From: a virus | Strand: one strand, 5' to 3' | Virus record (IMG/VR): IMGVR_UViG_3300046507_000371 | Span: 62,001-126,000 of that record | DNA: 64,000 bases | Shown: piece after piece, positions 24,163 through 34,441 of the stretch | Layout: the number at the start of each line of letters is the position of its first letter | Position numbering within the stretch: the stretch's first letter is position 1 | Program-made: the position numbers and the translations under genes | Notes under the pieces: model-generated | What the model saw: the letters and a program-made list of their open reading frames with translations, nothing else | What the model was told of the DNA's origin: nothing | Databases searched by the model: none

Positions 24163-27100
24163 ATGTCTTTATTCGACGCAATCAAAAATGTAACCATTAA
24201 CACAGTGATGTCCCAGAACAAGGGATTATCAAAAATTACGAGCACGACGTTCTCACAGGCTGGGACGTCGATTAATTCAATTCGTAATCAAACACTGGGT
24301 TCGGTTAACGCCTCTCTTGGTAACACAGACTATAGCAGTCAGCTATACAATCCTGTTACCCAGATGAGCAACTTCGCCCTATCTCAAGCCACGGGGCCAG
24401 GACAGCAAGATGCAATCGCAACAGCTACCAACAATGCGTATGCTGCGGTTGACTCTAGTTTTAACGCTGCTTTCCCTTCCGGCACTAGCGTAACTCTTTT
24501 TGATATTCAAACAGCCTCGACTCAGGCAATTTCTAGTGGTGTTAGCAATTTAGCTAACTCCTTTTCAGCTATTGACGGAAGTTTCGTATCACCTGCTCTA
24601 AGTATTGGTAATGCTGCTCTTGTAGGTGCAGGTAACACTGCTGATGCATTAGTCACGTCTGTATTTAACACAGCTACAAACACAGTCAATTCAGCGGTCT
24701 CTGCTGTGAACAGTACAGTAGCAAGTGTAGTTGCAGCTAAGAATGCTATTTCCTCTGCTGCGAACTCAGCTATTGATCTAGTCTCTGGAGCCACTAGTGC
24801 AGATTCAGCCGCAGCTAGTGTATTTGGCGGTGCAGGTGTTTCAGCAGTTGATGAGGGCAAGGTTGACGGCACAGTTAATAACACCGATATTATCTATCAA
24901 GACGTCAAGCTTTACATCGAAGGCGTACAAGTTCCCTTCGAGGCTATTTCTATTTCACAAGGCATTGGTTCACTGCCTACGGCAAGTATTCAGATTCCGC
25001 CACAGCCAGGTCTGCTTGACATCGCTCGTTACTACCAACCCAAAGTACATATCTTTTACTCAGATAAGAACTACGGGGGAGATCGTCTCCTATTCTGGGG
25101 ACACATCCTAGTCGGTAACTACTCTAAGTCAAGACAGAATAGTAGCTCAAGCATTACGTTCCATTGTGAACACAAGAACTCCTTGCTCTCTACTGTGACT
25201 CTGGAGTTTTCAGGCTATGCTTCAAACGCTACTACTATCCTGAATGACCAGAATCCAGACCAAGCTACAGCTAAGGTAAACAACCTGAATTCAACCTTGG
25301 CAATTATTAAGGCTTTGCAGGGCATTACAGGCCTCCAGAGCGATTCCAAAGACTTGCTTGACCCAAGTAACACAACTGTCTCTCAAGCCGATGTATCGAA
25401 GCTTAGCAAGCGTTTCCAGAACTTTGAAAAAAGACTGATAGGCATGCCTTCAGCTATAATGAACTTCTGGAATCAACTGAAGAAGGAATGCTACGCGGAT
25501 ATTACGCTTAATACTATTATGGCTGACATGTACATCCCTCTCGTTGAGGATGGGCTTGGTTTCTTTGACCGCATGGCAGGACACACAATAATCGAAAATC
25601 TTATCGATACTAGCAAGCAGGACTATTGTCCAGGCGGAGTCACGCCTTCATCTACTGCTAAGCCAGTGATGGTCCCTCCTGCGTACAGACTTAATAGCAT
25701 TTCAGCAATCAAGTCTTCACTCGCAGTTAGCACCATCGGTAACATGCTTGGCTTCTCAGGGGAGTTGACAACGTTTCTACAGATGTTCTCTGATTTCTAC
25801 TCAGCAGTAGAGTATGAGATTCTGACTCTGGCGAGCCCTGCAGAAGTTCCAGTAGATCCAGATGCTAACGTAGGTAACATGGATATTCCATCGACATATG
25901 CGTCGGTTGACAAAATGGCTATTGAGACAATCATTAAGCCACAGATTCCGTTTTACTACAGCCCTATTTGTAACGTACTGTTTCCTAAGATGTATGGAAC
26001 TATCAACGTTACTCAAGATGAGTCGCAGATTCCTAGCCGTCTGTCAGCTTTCTCAGACATTATTCCAGGAAGTCAAGGCCAGATTGGTAGTCAGTATCGT
26101 GCTCCGAATTCTATCCGTGAAGCCGTAGCATACGGTGCAGCTATGTCAAATGCTGCGAAAGGCACAAACCTGCAAGTAAACCTTCAAGGTACTACTGGTC
26201 AGTCCTTTAATGTGCCTGGTAAATATGAAGTAGGCCGTGGTGTTCGTCATAAACGTATAACCCTGCCTAACTGGCTGGCACAGTTGCTAAAGGGTAAGAT
26301 TCAGGACATTGGTTCACCCAATAACGAAACGTGGCCTGACAAAACTGATCCGGACTATAAAGCTCTTTGCGATCTTCATGCAGCTTGGATTGATCGATAT
26401 GGTTTCGACGTTACAGTCTTTGATGACGGCACGTCAGAAGATACACGTAACACAGATAAGGATTCACTAGACCCATACTCACAGAAGTCTGATATCCATC
26501 CGTTTCAACGTCTACTCTTTGCTACGGCAGATTATGAGTATACGAAAGCTGTTGTGGCTTCACGTATGGGTAACGTTGATGGCATTTTCAATCCGTATAT
26601 TGTCCCAGGTTACCCAATGGAGATTTTGGATGATTCACCTAATGCGCCAAGCTTCCATGCAATGTGCTCATCAGTGACTCACTCATTTACTTCACGTGGT
26701 ATTTCGACAAGCATTGGCTTCGTTGCAGCGTGTACATATACTGAGATGGTTAACTATTACATGCAGCCACTTCATCCTTGGCTTCAGACGGCTCTTGCCA
26801 TTGTTAATACTGAACCTGGTCAATCAGGCAAGTCTTCAACAGATGGTGATGGCTATGGTAATCCTCCGGATGATCTGCAAGTAAACAGCACGATTCTATT
26901 TAATGAAGCAGCTAAGTTTGCAGCCGATGAATTCTACAAGAGTGTACTTGGTGTAAGCGCAGTTGCTATCGATGATCTATACGATTTTGAAATGGGTCGA
27001 GTTATCCCTGTTAAACGCTCATCTGGATTGTTAGTTGAAAGCACGGAAACATCAAAGCCTACTGCTAATGGCGGTGAGGCTAATGACTTCTTGACAGCAG

Positions 27101-27378
27101 TGGGTAATCTACGTCTTGTTATGAGACCGATTGAAGGTAAGAAAAGTATTCAAACCAAGTTTGGTATTACATTTATTGATTTGACACCTACTAACTACAA
27201 TCCAACATCAATCAGTTATCAGAACCCTGCATTGGATTCTGCAACATTGCTTGAACCAGGTGCTAGCCTGTTCTTGGATTATCAGGAAGTTGCTGACTTC
27301 ATTAATAACTCTGTTGCAACAGCTAAAACAGAAGATACGACATCCAGCTCATCTGAAGTTGGTGGTCACGTAGCTTAA
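24163..27378 (+). CDS. Large baseplate hub protein (1071 aa)
   Basis: After a Ser/Ala/Asn-rich N-terminal 240 residues there is a hub-like beta domain. VKLYIEGVQVPFEAISIS, IPPQPGLLDIARY and LFWGHILVGN recall gp27/gpD-type hub folds that join the tail tube to the spike. The remainder is mixed with long loops. Its size exceeds that of simple hubs, so other baseplate domains are probably fused. It lies in a continuous run of baseplate genes. Confidence 0.55.
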   Translation: MSLFDAIKNVTINTVMSQNKGLSKITSTTFSQAGTSINSIRNQTLGSVNASLGNTDYSSQLYNPVTQMSNFALSQATGPGQQDAIATATNNAYAAVDSSFNAAFPSGTSVTLFDIQTASTQAISSGVSNLANSFSAIDGSFVSPALSIGNAALVGAGNTADALVTSVFNTATNTVNSAVSAVNSTVASVVAAKNAISSAANSAIDLVSGATSADSAAASVFGGAGVSAVDEGKVDGTVNNTDIIYQDVKLYIEGVQVPFEAISISQGIGSLPTASIQIPPQPGLLDIARYYQPKVHIFYSDKNYGGDRLLFWGHILVGNYSKSRQNSSSSITFHCEHKNSLLSTVTLEFSGYASNATTILNDQNPDQATAKVNNLNSTLAIIKALQGITGLQSDSKDLLDPSNTTVSQADVSKLSKRFQNFEKRLIGMPSAIMNFWNQLKKECYADITLNTIMADMYIPLVEDGLGFFDRMAGHTIIENLIDTSKQDYCPGGVTPSSTAKPVMVPPAYRLNSISAIKSSLAVSTIGNMLGFSGELTTFLQMFSDFYSAVEYEILTLASPAEVPVDPDANVGNMDIPSTYASVDKMAIETIIKPQIPFYYSPICNVLFPKMYGTINVTQDESQIPSRLSAFSDIIPGSQGQIGSQYRAPNSIREAVAYGAAMSNAAKGTNLQVNLQGTTGQSFNVPGKYEVGRGVRHKRITLPNWLAQLLKGKIQDIGSPNNETWPDKTDPDYKALCDLHAAWIDRYGFDVTVFDDGTSEDTRNTDKDSLDPYSQKSDIHPFQRLLFATADYEYTKAVVASRMGNVDGIFNPYIVPGYPMEILDDSPNAPSFHAMCSSVTHSFTSRGISTSIGFVAACTYTEMVNYYMQPLHPWLQTALAIVNTEPGQSGKSSTDGDGYGNPPDDLQVNSTILFNEAAKFAADEFYKSVLGVSAVAIDDLYDFEMGRVIPVKRSSGLLVESTETSKPTANGGEANDFLTAVGNLRLVMRPIEGKKSIQTKFGITFIDLTPTNYNPTSISYQNPALDSATLLEPGASLFLDYQEVADFINNSVATAKTEDTTSSSSEVGGHVA

Positions 27379-27394
27379 GGAGTAAAATAACACT

Positions 27395-27622
27395 ATGTCA
27401 ATCGCATCAACTATCACAGACGGATTCGCAGCCCTTGGAGAAGTTAAAGGCGGGCTGCCTAGAAGCGTTAATATCCCGACTAACATTTACCAATCAGGTA
27501 TGTTGTCTGACACCTCATGGGCAGACGACTGCTTTGTCTATCAGAAGTTTTCTGCTAGGCTTCAGGCCTATATGATTGGTTACGTTAACAGCGTTTACTC
27601 TAACTACAGCGTTTATCTATAA
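27395..27622 (+). CDS. Small baseplate-region protein (75 aa)
   Basis: This short protein is rich in Gly, Ser and Tyr with no motif I recognise. It overlaps the sigma-factor gene by the arrangement TAATGG, so translation of the two is probably coupled. Confidence 0.5.
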   Translation: MSIASTITDGFAALGEVKGGLPRSVNIPTNIYQSGMLSDTSWADDCFVYQKFSARLQAYMIGYVNSVYSNYSVYL

Positions 27623-28335
27623 TGGAAGAAACAGAAAAGCCCGCATGGATCGATTATCGATCAAAAGACCAAGAGCTATACGACCAGTGGAAAAAGACTG
27701 GGAGTAAAACTCATCTTGGCGCTCTAGTTAATCAGCTTAGCGGCGTTATTTACCAAGAAGTGAATCGTCAATCAGGTAGCTTGCCTAGTGCTGCTTTAAG
27801 TGCGGAAGCTAAGAAGTGGGCTATTAAAGCTATTCACAGCTACGACCCTGCAAAGGGTACACAGCTCTCTACTCACGTTACGAATTATCTTCAGCGCGTA
27901 CGCCGTCTTAATTACAAGTATCAAAATGCAGTGCGTCTTCCCGAGAATATGCAACTCTTGTACAGAGATTGGAACTCTGCAAATCAGGAGCTAGCAGATC
28001 AGCTTAATCGTGATCCTACTGAGGAAGAACTTGCTAAAGCGTTGGGTTGGTCAAAGCCTCAAGTTATCAAGTACAAGAACTCTCTTTACTCGGACTTGGT
28101 TGAATCAGCATCCGACAAACCAGCAGAATTCACTCAGTACAACGAGAATGCTGAGCTTATGGCATATCTTATGAGTCAGCTATCTTCTGATGAAAAATTT
28201 ATTTTCGACAACGTTAAAGAAATGCCTGCACCGAAGATCGCAGAAAAGCTAGGTGTGAACATCAATCGCTATAATTACATCAAGAAACAGTTGATTAACA
28301 AAATCGAAAAAACCAAACGAGAAATCGGACTATAA
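27622..28335 (+). CDS. Phage RNA polymerase sigma factor (sigma70 family)
   Basis: The 237-aa protein has sigma region 2-like sequence (IKAIHSYDPAKGTQLSTHVT), a region 3-like helix set with DPTEEELAKALGWSKPQVI, and a C-terminal region 4-like helix-turn-helix (APKIAEKLGVNINRYNYIKK). It would direct host polymerase to phage late promoters, by analogy with T4 gp55. It is remarkable that it lies inside the baseplate operon with overlapping starts on both sides, so its own expression is tied to late transcription and could form a positive loop. Anti-sigma or specialised host-like sigma roles are less likely. Confidence 0.8.
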   Translation: MEETEKPAWIDYRSKDQELYDQWKKTGSKTHLGALVNQLSGVIYQEVNRQSGSLPSAALSAEAKKWAIKAIHSYDPAKGTQLSTHVTNYLQRVRRLNYKYQNAVRLPENMQLLYRDWNSANQELADQLNRDPTEEELAKALGWSKPQVIKYKNSLYSDLVESASDKPAEFTQYNENAELMAYLMSQLSSDEKFIFDNVKEMPAPKIAEKLGVNINRYNYIKKQLINKIEKTKREIGL

Positions 28336-28727
28336 TGGCAATCGACGCTAATTCGGCAGTAGGCCAAGCACAAAATATCTACAATAGCTTGGCTAAATAC
28401 TTTTCTGACATGACTACATATCTTGGCAGTGGAGGCGCTTGTCCGGATTTCAACGATTATGTTGGTACGATTGATTTTTCAGAGCTTCACCGAGTAACAG
28501 CTATGGCTCAATCAGGCAGCTCCAATTATCCAAACGGTGCTGCTATTGAGAGTATTCATCACATCACTTCTGTTCTGCGCGAGTTTGCACTTCGTACAAA
28601 GAACAAGGCTCAATACTATGGTGATGGTCAAGGTGAAGCTACTGACGAATCTAATTACTACGCTACGCTTAAGACTTCTACCGTAAGTACGTTAAGCGGG
28701 ATCGTAACACCTGGAGGTACAATGTAA
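28335..28727 (+). CDS. Unrecognised 130-aa baseplate-region protein
   Basis: This is a soluble, mostly helical protein (AVGQAQNIYNSLAKYFSDMT, IESIHHITSVLREFALRT). It overlaps both neighbours by the stop/start pattern TAATGG and so is co-translated with the sigma factor and the gp25-like gene. It is probably a baseplate component or chaperone. Confidence 0.5.
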   Translation: MAIDANSAVGQAQNIYNSLAKYFSDMTTYLGSGGACPDFNDYVGTIDFSELHRVTAMAQSGSSNYPNGAAIESIHHITSVLREFALRTKNKAQYYGDGQGEATDESNYYATLKTSTVSTLSGIVTPGGTM

Positions 28728-29260
28728 TGGCTGGTTTAAACTTTAACTTTAACCAACGTATCGGTACGACCTCCAACCTGCCACAAGGCGGGACTTATGA
28801 CTTGCTATTTATTTCGTTTCCAGGTGGCTTCCCACAGAGCCAACTTATATTCGAAATTGCTGATACTCCGCGTAAAGTAACAGGTCTCCAGAAAGTAGCT
28901 CAGATGTTCCTGAAACTTCTCTTTACTCGTAAAGGTAGCAATGTTATCATCCCGGCTCAGGGTACGTTCTTCTCAGACTTCGTAATTAATGCAAATCGTG
29001 TTGAAGATACTGACACTACTTTGATCGCTGATCTAACTGAGCAGATTACCGATGCGCAAGGTCAGTGTCAGTACATTATGAATACCACCGATTCTGACGT
29101 TGCAAGTCAATTAAAGACTGTGCAAATGCTCGGTATTGACGTAACCAAAGAATCAATTGTTATCTATCTGCGTATTCTGACCAATGCCGGAGCTATGGCT
29201 TCTATCGCCGTACCGTTCCCACAATTGGATCTTCCTCTTTCAGATCAAATGTCTAAGTAA
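28727..29260 (+). CDS. Baseplate wedge protein, gp25/W-like
   Basis: The 177-aa protein has the layout of gp25-type wedge proteins. A KLLFTRKGSNVIIPAQGTFF core corresponds to the conserved L-x-T-x-x-G-E/S-x-x-x-x-P-x-x-G region, and a beta-rich C terminus follows (ESIVIYLRILTNAGAMASIA). These proteins join the sheath to the baseplate wedge. It lies just before the J-like gene, the usual order in P2-like phages. Confidence 0.55.
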   Translation: MAGLNFNFNQRIGTTSNLPQGGTYDLLFISFPGGFPQSQLIFEIADTPRKVTGLQKVAQMFLKLLFTRKGSNVIIPAQGTFFSDFVINANRVEDTDTTLIADLTEQITDAQGQCQYIMNTTDSDVASQLKTVQMLGIDVTKESIVIYLRILTNAGAMASIAVPFPQLDLPLSDQMSK

Positions 29261-29323
29261 TAGGGCTGGTGCGTTGCATGTAGAAGGATTAAACTACTAC
29301 AAGTAACGTACTGACCTATAACT

Positions 29324-31720
29324 ATGGCAAATTTCTACTCTGTTCTACCTGGCCTTCAACCCTCAGCGCAAGATATTCTTGAAGCCGAGCTTCTAGCCAA
29401 GCAAATTCTTGAAGCACAATATCCAGACCTAGACCTCCGAGAAGGTACAGGGCTTCGTGATATGGTTCTGCGACCATCTGCTATGCTACTGGCACTGGTT
29501 CGTCTTGGTATCGATTACTACTTTGCTCAGAACACTATTGCTGGAGTAAATGATACTACTCCTACTAGCATCGTTGATAACATTCTTTCAAACTGGTTTA
29601 TTAACCGTAACCTTGGTACTCGTGCTGTTATTAGCGCACGTCTATTCTTTGCCAAGCAAAAGAACGTATCTCTAACGACTGATATCTTTTTCTCAACCGA
29701 TAACATCTCTAAGTTCTTCCCTCAGGCTGCAGTTACATTCAGCTCAGGCACGCTTACATATGATGCTTTCCAAAACGAATACTATGTTGACGTTGACCTA
29801 GTTGCAGAAGCAGAAGGAACACAGTACAACATCGGTTCAGGCTCACTTCTTTACTTCTCTAACTTTGATCCGTACTTCCTTCACGCAGAAATTAACTTCC
29901 TGAAGGATACTTCAGTATCATCAGAGACTAACGAAGAGTTTATTACACGTGCTCAGAACGCTATTTCTACACGTAATCTGATTAACGATCCATCAATCAG
30001 TTCAAACCTGCAGAATACCTTTAACTTTCTGGATAAGATCGTTTCAATCGGTATGGGAGATCCTGAAATGATTCGAGATCAGATTCAGGCTGTATTCACA
30101 GGTCAGCTAGCACAGCTCATTACTCAGCTTACCAGCTCAGGTACTACTGCGACTGCTACCTTGGCTAATCACGGCTACAACTCAGGCCAAACTGTAACCA
30201 TTGCAGGTGGTGCTCCGACGACATACAACGGTTCATATACGATTACCGTAGTTGATACTTCGCACTTCACGTATCAGATGGCTACGGCTGCAACTAACGT
30301 AACAGTTCTTCCTACTGTTCAGGCTGTGAACTCACCATTGCTTATCCATAACGGCGGCATGGTTGACGTGTACTGTGGCAACACCATTGCTACGTCAATC
30401 GTACAGGTTACAACAGACGATTTTGGTGATGCTGACTTGACTGGCGCAATCTACAACTTCACACGTAGCTCTGTAAGCGGTGGAAGCTCAGACGATACTA
30501 TTCCTTTTCTAGCCACGATCTCTGCTTCAAGCACGACGGTTGCAGCTAATCTAGGTCTTGTTCACGTTGCTTCAACTAGCCACGGACTATCAACTGGCCA
30601 AATGGTTACAGTGTCAGGTCTTGTTGAAACGTTGCCTATTACTTCGATTTCATGCTCGGCAATTACTGTAACTGTAGTTTCTGCTAACCACGGTCTGACA
30701 AGTGGTACGTCTGTAACCATTCAAGGCGTAACACCGATTCAGTACAATGGTACGTTCCCGATTAACGTAGTTGATGCTAATACTTTCAACTACATCGTAT
30801 CATTTAACATTGCAACGCCCGGTTCTGGCTCATCAATGCTTATTGCCAACCCATCGCTTACAGGACAGTTTTCTGTAAACGTGCTAAGTGCAAATGCGTT
30901 TGACATTGTAATGCCTGGCCTTTGGACAAATGCTACCGTCACTAACAACATCGTTATTAACTATGCTGTACCATTTACCTTTAAAAACAAAAATACGCAA
31001 AGCCAAGCTATTACTGCGCTTACTTGCACAGGTACTACTGTTACCGTAACAATTCCTAACCACGGAATTACTGAGAACCGCTATGTGACAATTCGTGGTG
31101 CAACTCCATCCGATTACAACGGTACATGGCTAGTAACTAACGCTCTTAATAAAGATCAGTTCCAATTCACAGTTCCAGTAACTATCGGAAGTCCTGGTTC
31201 AAATGCAGTATGTGATTCTGTTATTCCTTGGTTCGATTATGGTTTTAGCTCCCGTCAAGACTTGGTTGTAAGCTTTGGTTCACTCTATGCTAATCAAACA
31301 GCAAGTTTCCAAATCAGCTTCTTTGATAACGTTGATAGCGTACAGTCATATCTAGAGAACTCAACAAACCGTGTACTGTGTGGAGATTTGCTTGCTCGTG
31401 GATTTAACTTCTACTTGATCGATCTGTCAGTAACTGGCTATAATGGCGTGTCCCCAGATGCGACCGTAATTACTGAAACTACAAAGAATTTCTTCAGTAA
31501 TATGAATCCAGGTGATACCTTGATTCTTTCAGATCTTATGGCTCAGCTTTCACTAGCCGGTATTACGAATATCAAGACTCCGCTTGGCGTAGCTTACACT
31601 CATTACACTCGTGACTTGATTCCTGCAACCACAGGTATGATCACTGACTATCTAGATCCAGCAGATAGAACTAACATCTTTATACTGAACACTGTAACAA
31701 CGAATAACCAAACAGTTTAA
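29324..31720 (+). CDS. Baseplate J-like wedge protein with inserted beta modules
   Basis: The 798-aa protein begins like J/gp6 family proteins (DLDLREGTGLRDMVLRPSAM, then a helical pair and EINFLKDTSVSSETNEEFITRAQNAI). Residues from about 265 to 620 contain several copies of a roughly 60-residue module built on NHG-x-x-(S/T)G-x-x-VTI-x-G-x-x-P-x-x-YNG and a final FTY/FNY/FQF. Such modules are small beta-barrels used as surface decorations. The C terminus returns to wedge-like sequence. J-like proteins form the ring that holds the sheath. Confidence 0.75.
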   Translation: MANFYSVLPGLQPSAQDILEAELLAKQILEAQYPDLDLREGTGLRDMVLRPSAMLLALVRLGIDYYFAQNTIAGVNDTTPTSIVDNILSNWFINRNLGTRAVISARLFFAKQKNVSLTTDIFFSTDNISKFFPQAAVTFSSGTLTYDAFQNEYYVDVDLVAEAEGTQYNIGSGSLLYFSNFDPYFLHAEINFLKDTSVSSETNEEFITRAQNAISTRNLINDPSISSNLQNTFNFLDKIVSIGMGDPEMIRDQIQAVFTGQLAQLITQLTSSGTTATATLANHGYNSGQTVTIAGGAPTTYNGSYTITVVDTSHFTYQMATAATNVTVLPTVQAVNSPLLIHNGGMVDVYCGNTIATSIVQVTTDDFGDADLTGAIYNFTRSSVSGGSSDDTIPFLATISASSTTVAANLGLVHVASTSHGLSTGQMVTVSGLVETLPITSISCSAITVTVVSANHGLTSGTSVTIQGVTPIQYNGTFPINVVDANTFNYIVSFNIATPGSGSSMLIANPSLTGQFSVNVLSANAFDIVMPGLWTNATVTNNIVINYAVPFTFKNKNTQSQAITALTCTGTTVTVTIPNHGITENRYVTIRGATPSDYNGTWLVTNALNKDQFQFTVPVTIGSPGSNAVCDSVIPWFDYGFSSRQDLVVSFGSLYANQTASFQISFFDNVDSVQSYLENSTNRVLCGDLLARGFNFYLIDLSVTGYNGVSPDATVITETTKNFFSNMNPGDTLILSDLMAQLSLAGITNIKTPLGVAYTHYTRDLIPATTGMITDYLDPADRTNIFILNTVTTNNQTV

Positions 31721-31722
31721 CT

Positions 31723-33924
31723 ATGACTCGTGCTAACTTCACTGAAAACGGCCTGAACATCGGGCAGAACCTAACGAATATGACGTACCTATATGGTATT
31801 TCAGATTTCTTCACGGTTCTGTTCGAGGATACAGACCGTATGAACCTTATCCTTGAAGCTGGCACAGAAGGGGCTGCAGAAACTTACAGCAAGTTCTTGC
31901 AGCTTACCTCGTCAATTAGTCTTGCAACGATTCAGGAAACTATTGGCTCATCTATTGAGCTTGTTATTCTTCCTGCATCCAACGCAGTGCAAGGCCAAGT
32001 AAACACGTACAAGGTCGGCAAGGCAATTACCTCAAGTCGATACATTGCTAACCGTCCATTTCTTCCCACGGTAATTCTTGAGGAAGACGTTGACTATCAT
32101 CTAGAAACAGCACTTGACGGAACTATGAATGTTCGCTTTGCTGCTGACATTTCAGATAAGGGCTTTTCATCTAACACAGATGTCAATGGCGTTCGTCAGT
32201 ATGCAATGTGGTTCGTAGATGCAACAATCGATGAAAACCTTATCTCAACGATGTTCGGTGATTTGATTGGCGTTGATCCTGAGAGTTCAACTGATGCATT
32301 CTACAACTTCGTTTACGGCCTATACTACGTATACGTTAATGGCCCTACTCTTGATTTAGTTCGCAAGGGATTAAACCTTGTTCTTGGCATGCCTTTGGCT
32401 CGTGCAAATGAGACTGTTCTTGATGTTCGTAACTATCTTGAGACTGACCAGTACATCGTTATTACTGACCAGAACCAATATCTAATTCCTTTCGGGGTTG
32501 TTCCTAACGTTGTACCGGGAGATAGCATCGTCACAGGTCAAGAGTTAGCTCAATGGGTTGAGATTCAGGATTACCTGAGTGATGGAGAGTGGTGGCTTAA
32601 TTTACAGATTCCAGCTTCAATCATTCCTGAACTACCGGCTGGTCAGAAGGATAGATTTGCAACTGAAGGTAGTCACTTCGACTATCTAATGCGCAACTAC
32701 CTAAAGAAACACACGTTTCTAGTAAACGTGAAGGTAGACTCGTTTAAAAATATTCAAACGTTCCAGCAGCTATCGGACATTATTAACAAAGTAAAACCTA
32801 CGTACACTCAGCCGATTTACGTTTGGTCTATTACTGCGATGACAGAAGAGCTTACTCTAAGCGATGATCTGTCTACGTACCGTGTTGATCCTAGCCGTTG
32901 TGAAAAGATTCAATATCCTATCGCTCGTATGCGCAGGGATAATACTGATGACCCTATTAAGCGTGGTTGCCCTACGTTCATTCGCTCTAACGTACCAATG
33001 TGGGTCACAAAGATTCTAGGTACTGACGAGCTTATCAACGGAAATCAGACTACTGTTAATGGCGGTTCACTATCAGGGTTTATCAACCCTCAGGCTCAAT
33101 TCCGTGCAAATACAACACAGGAAACATCTTGGCTTACTGCTATGTTCCAACGTGGACATGACCAGACTCAGATTCGCCGTGACAAAGTAGCGTTCAACCG
33201 TAGTCGTGGTGACTTGACAGTTGCTAATGGCAAAGCCGTAACTTGGTACGACATCCCTGCCGGTATGAAGGTTGTTCCGCTTTACATTACCAAGCAATAC
33301 GACATTGCTGCTAAATGCTTATCTGTAGGCACAGACGTTCCGCCTACTGGTCAGTGGGTGTTTTCCATTTTCAACCCTTCTAATTCTGGCCTTGCAATTA
33401 ACGTGGCGGCGATTAATGATAGCGGATCGTCTTTTACAATAAACCCGCTTGTAACGTTTTTTAACACTTTGTTTTTCCGTGGCACTAACGTAGGTTATCT
33501 GGGAGCATTGATTCCTGATCTTGGAATGCAAGCAACGTATGCGCCTACTCCAGCAGACATTGGATTAGCAGACTATTTGATGGGCGTTCGTATTCTAGAA
33601 GATACAGTTGGAATTTACTGGGTCACAGAGAATGCTTCTATTGAATCTCCTCAGTACTTCCCAGTAGAAGAAATGGATAGAGCTGTTATTAGTTATGATA
33701 TGCCGTTGACTCGTGGACACCAAGCAATTGGAACTCCGCATTATACTTTGCGCGGCTCAGATCTTAACTATACTGGTGATTCGAGCATTGACGGCACTGC
33801 GATTAATGAAGAATCCGGCTATAATAACTCTATAACTCCGAACACTTATTCGGACAAATATAACTCGTCAGTTACAATTACCAGAGGTGGTGCAGTTATC
33901 ACCCATGCCCAAGAACTTAGTTAA
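31723..33924 (+). CDS. Large baseplate wedge protein (733 aa)
   Basis: The gene follows the J-like gene after 2 nt, the position of gp7 or I-type wedge proteins. The N terminus is helical (ISDFFTVLFEDTDRMNLILE), the centre mixed alpha/beta, and the C-terminal 150 residues are beta-rich. It probably completes the wedge and links to fibres. The family was not recognised by motif; the call is positional. Confidence 0.5.
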   Translation: MTRANFTENGLNIGQNLTNMTYLYGISDFFTVLFEDTDRMNLILEAGTEGAAETYSKFLQLTSSISLATIQETIGSSIELVILPASNAVQGQVNTYKVGKAITSSRYIANRPFLPTVILEEDVDYHLETALDGTMNVRFAADISDKGFSSNTDVNGVRQYAMWFVDATIDENLISTMFGDLIGVDPESSTDAFYNFVYGLYYVYVNGPTLDLVRKGLNLVLGMPLARANETVLDVRNYLETDQYIVITDQNQYLIPFGVVPNVVPGDSIVTGQELAQWVEIQDYLSDGEWWLNLQIPASIIPELPAGQKDRFATEGSHFDYLMRNYLKKHTFLVNVKVDSFKNIQTFQQLSDIINKVKPTYTQPIYVWSITAMTEELTLSDDLSTYRVDPSRCEKIQYPIARMRRDNTDDPIKRGCPTFIRSNVPMWVTKILGTDELINGNQTTVNGGSLSGFINPQAQFRANTTQETSWLTAMFQRGHDQTQIRRDKVAFNRSRGDLTVANGKAVTWYDIPAGMKVVPLYITKQYDIAAKCLSVGTDVPPTGQWVFSIFNPSNSGLAINVAAINDSGSSFTINPLVTFFNTLFFRGTNVGYLGALIPDLGMQATYAPTPADIGLADYLMGVRILEDTVGIYWVTENASIESPQYFPVEEMDRAVISYDMPLTRGHQAIGTPHYTLRGSDLNYTGDSSIDGTAINEESGYNNSITPNTYSDKYNSSVTITRGGAVITHAQELS

Positions 33925-33925
33925 C

Positions 33926-34438
33926 ATGAAAGAACTTATTAATCGCTTCGTTAAACGCTTTCTCAAGATGGTCAATCTTATTCCGCTTGAAGGCGTTTTA
34001 AGAGTAGAGAAGTGGTATCCTGATGGCCGTAAAGAACTGGCTTTTGAAAAGAAAAACCTTATCGTACTTACGGCTAAGCAAGTTCTTCTGAGTAGCCTGT
34101 ACGTAGCCAACCAGGTGTCTGATCCAATCATTAATCTGAAGATCGGCACCGGTGGCTGTATCGACCCACAAGGCCTGTTCCCTAAGCCTATCAGCCAAGC
34201 TATGTCTTCGCTATTCACGCCTCTCCTTGACGTTGCTACATCGTTTACTATTAACAATGCGGCGCCTTCGGTTACGTTCATTGCTGACGTTGACCAAGGT
34301 ACGGCTAACGGTCAATTGATCACAGAAGCAGGTCTGTATAAGGCCAGTGCAACGATGTTTAATATCAAGACATTTCCTGGTATCCCGAAGACTAGCGAGT
34401 TCTCAATCCACTTCGAGTGGACCATCCAGATGTCTTAA
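33926..34438 (+). CDS. Baseplate/fibre connector protein (170 aa)
   Basis: I place the start at the ATG two bases after the preceding stop rather than at an upstream ATG inside that gene. The pattern VLRVEKWYPDGRKELAFEKKNLIVLTAKQ followed by INLKIGTGG is typical of small phage proteins that precede tail fibres and are often beta-sandwich connectors. It begins a run of fibre-related genes. Confidence 0.5.
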   Translation: MKELINRFVKRFLKMVNLIPLEGVLRVEKWYPDGRKELAFEKKNLIVLTAKQVLLSSLYVANQVSDPIINLKIGTGGCIDPQGLFPKPISQAMSSLFTPLLDVATSFTINNAAPSVTFIADVDQGTANGQLITEAGLYKASATMFNIKTFPGIPKTSEFSIHFEWTIQMS

Positions 34439-34441
34439 GCT

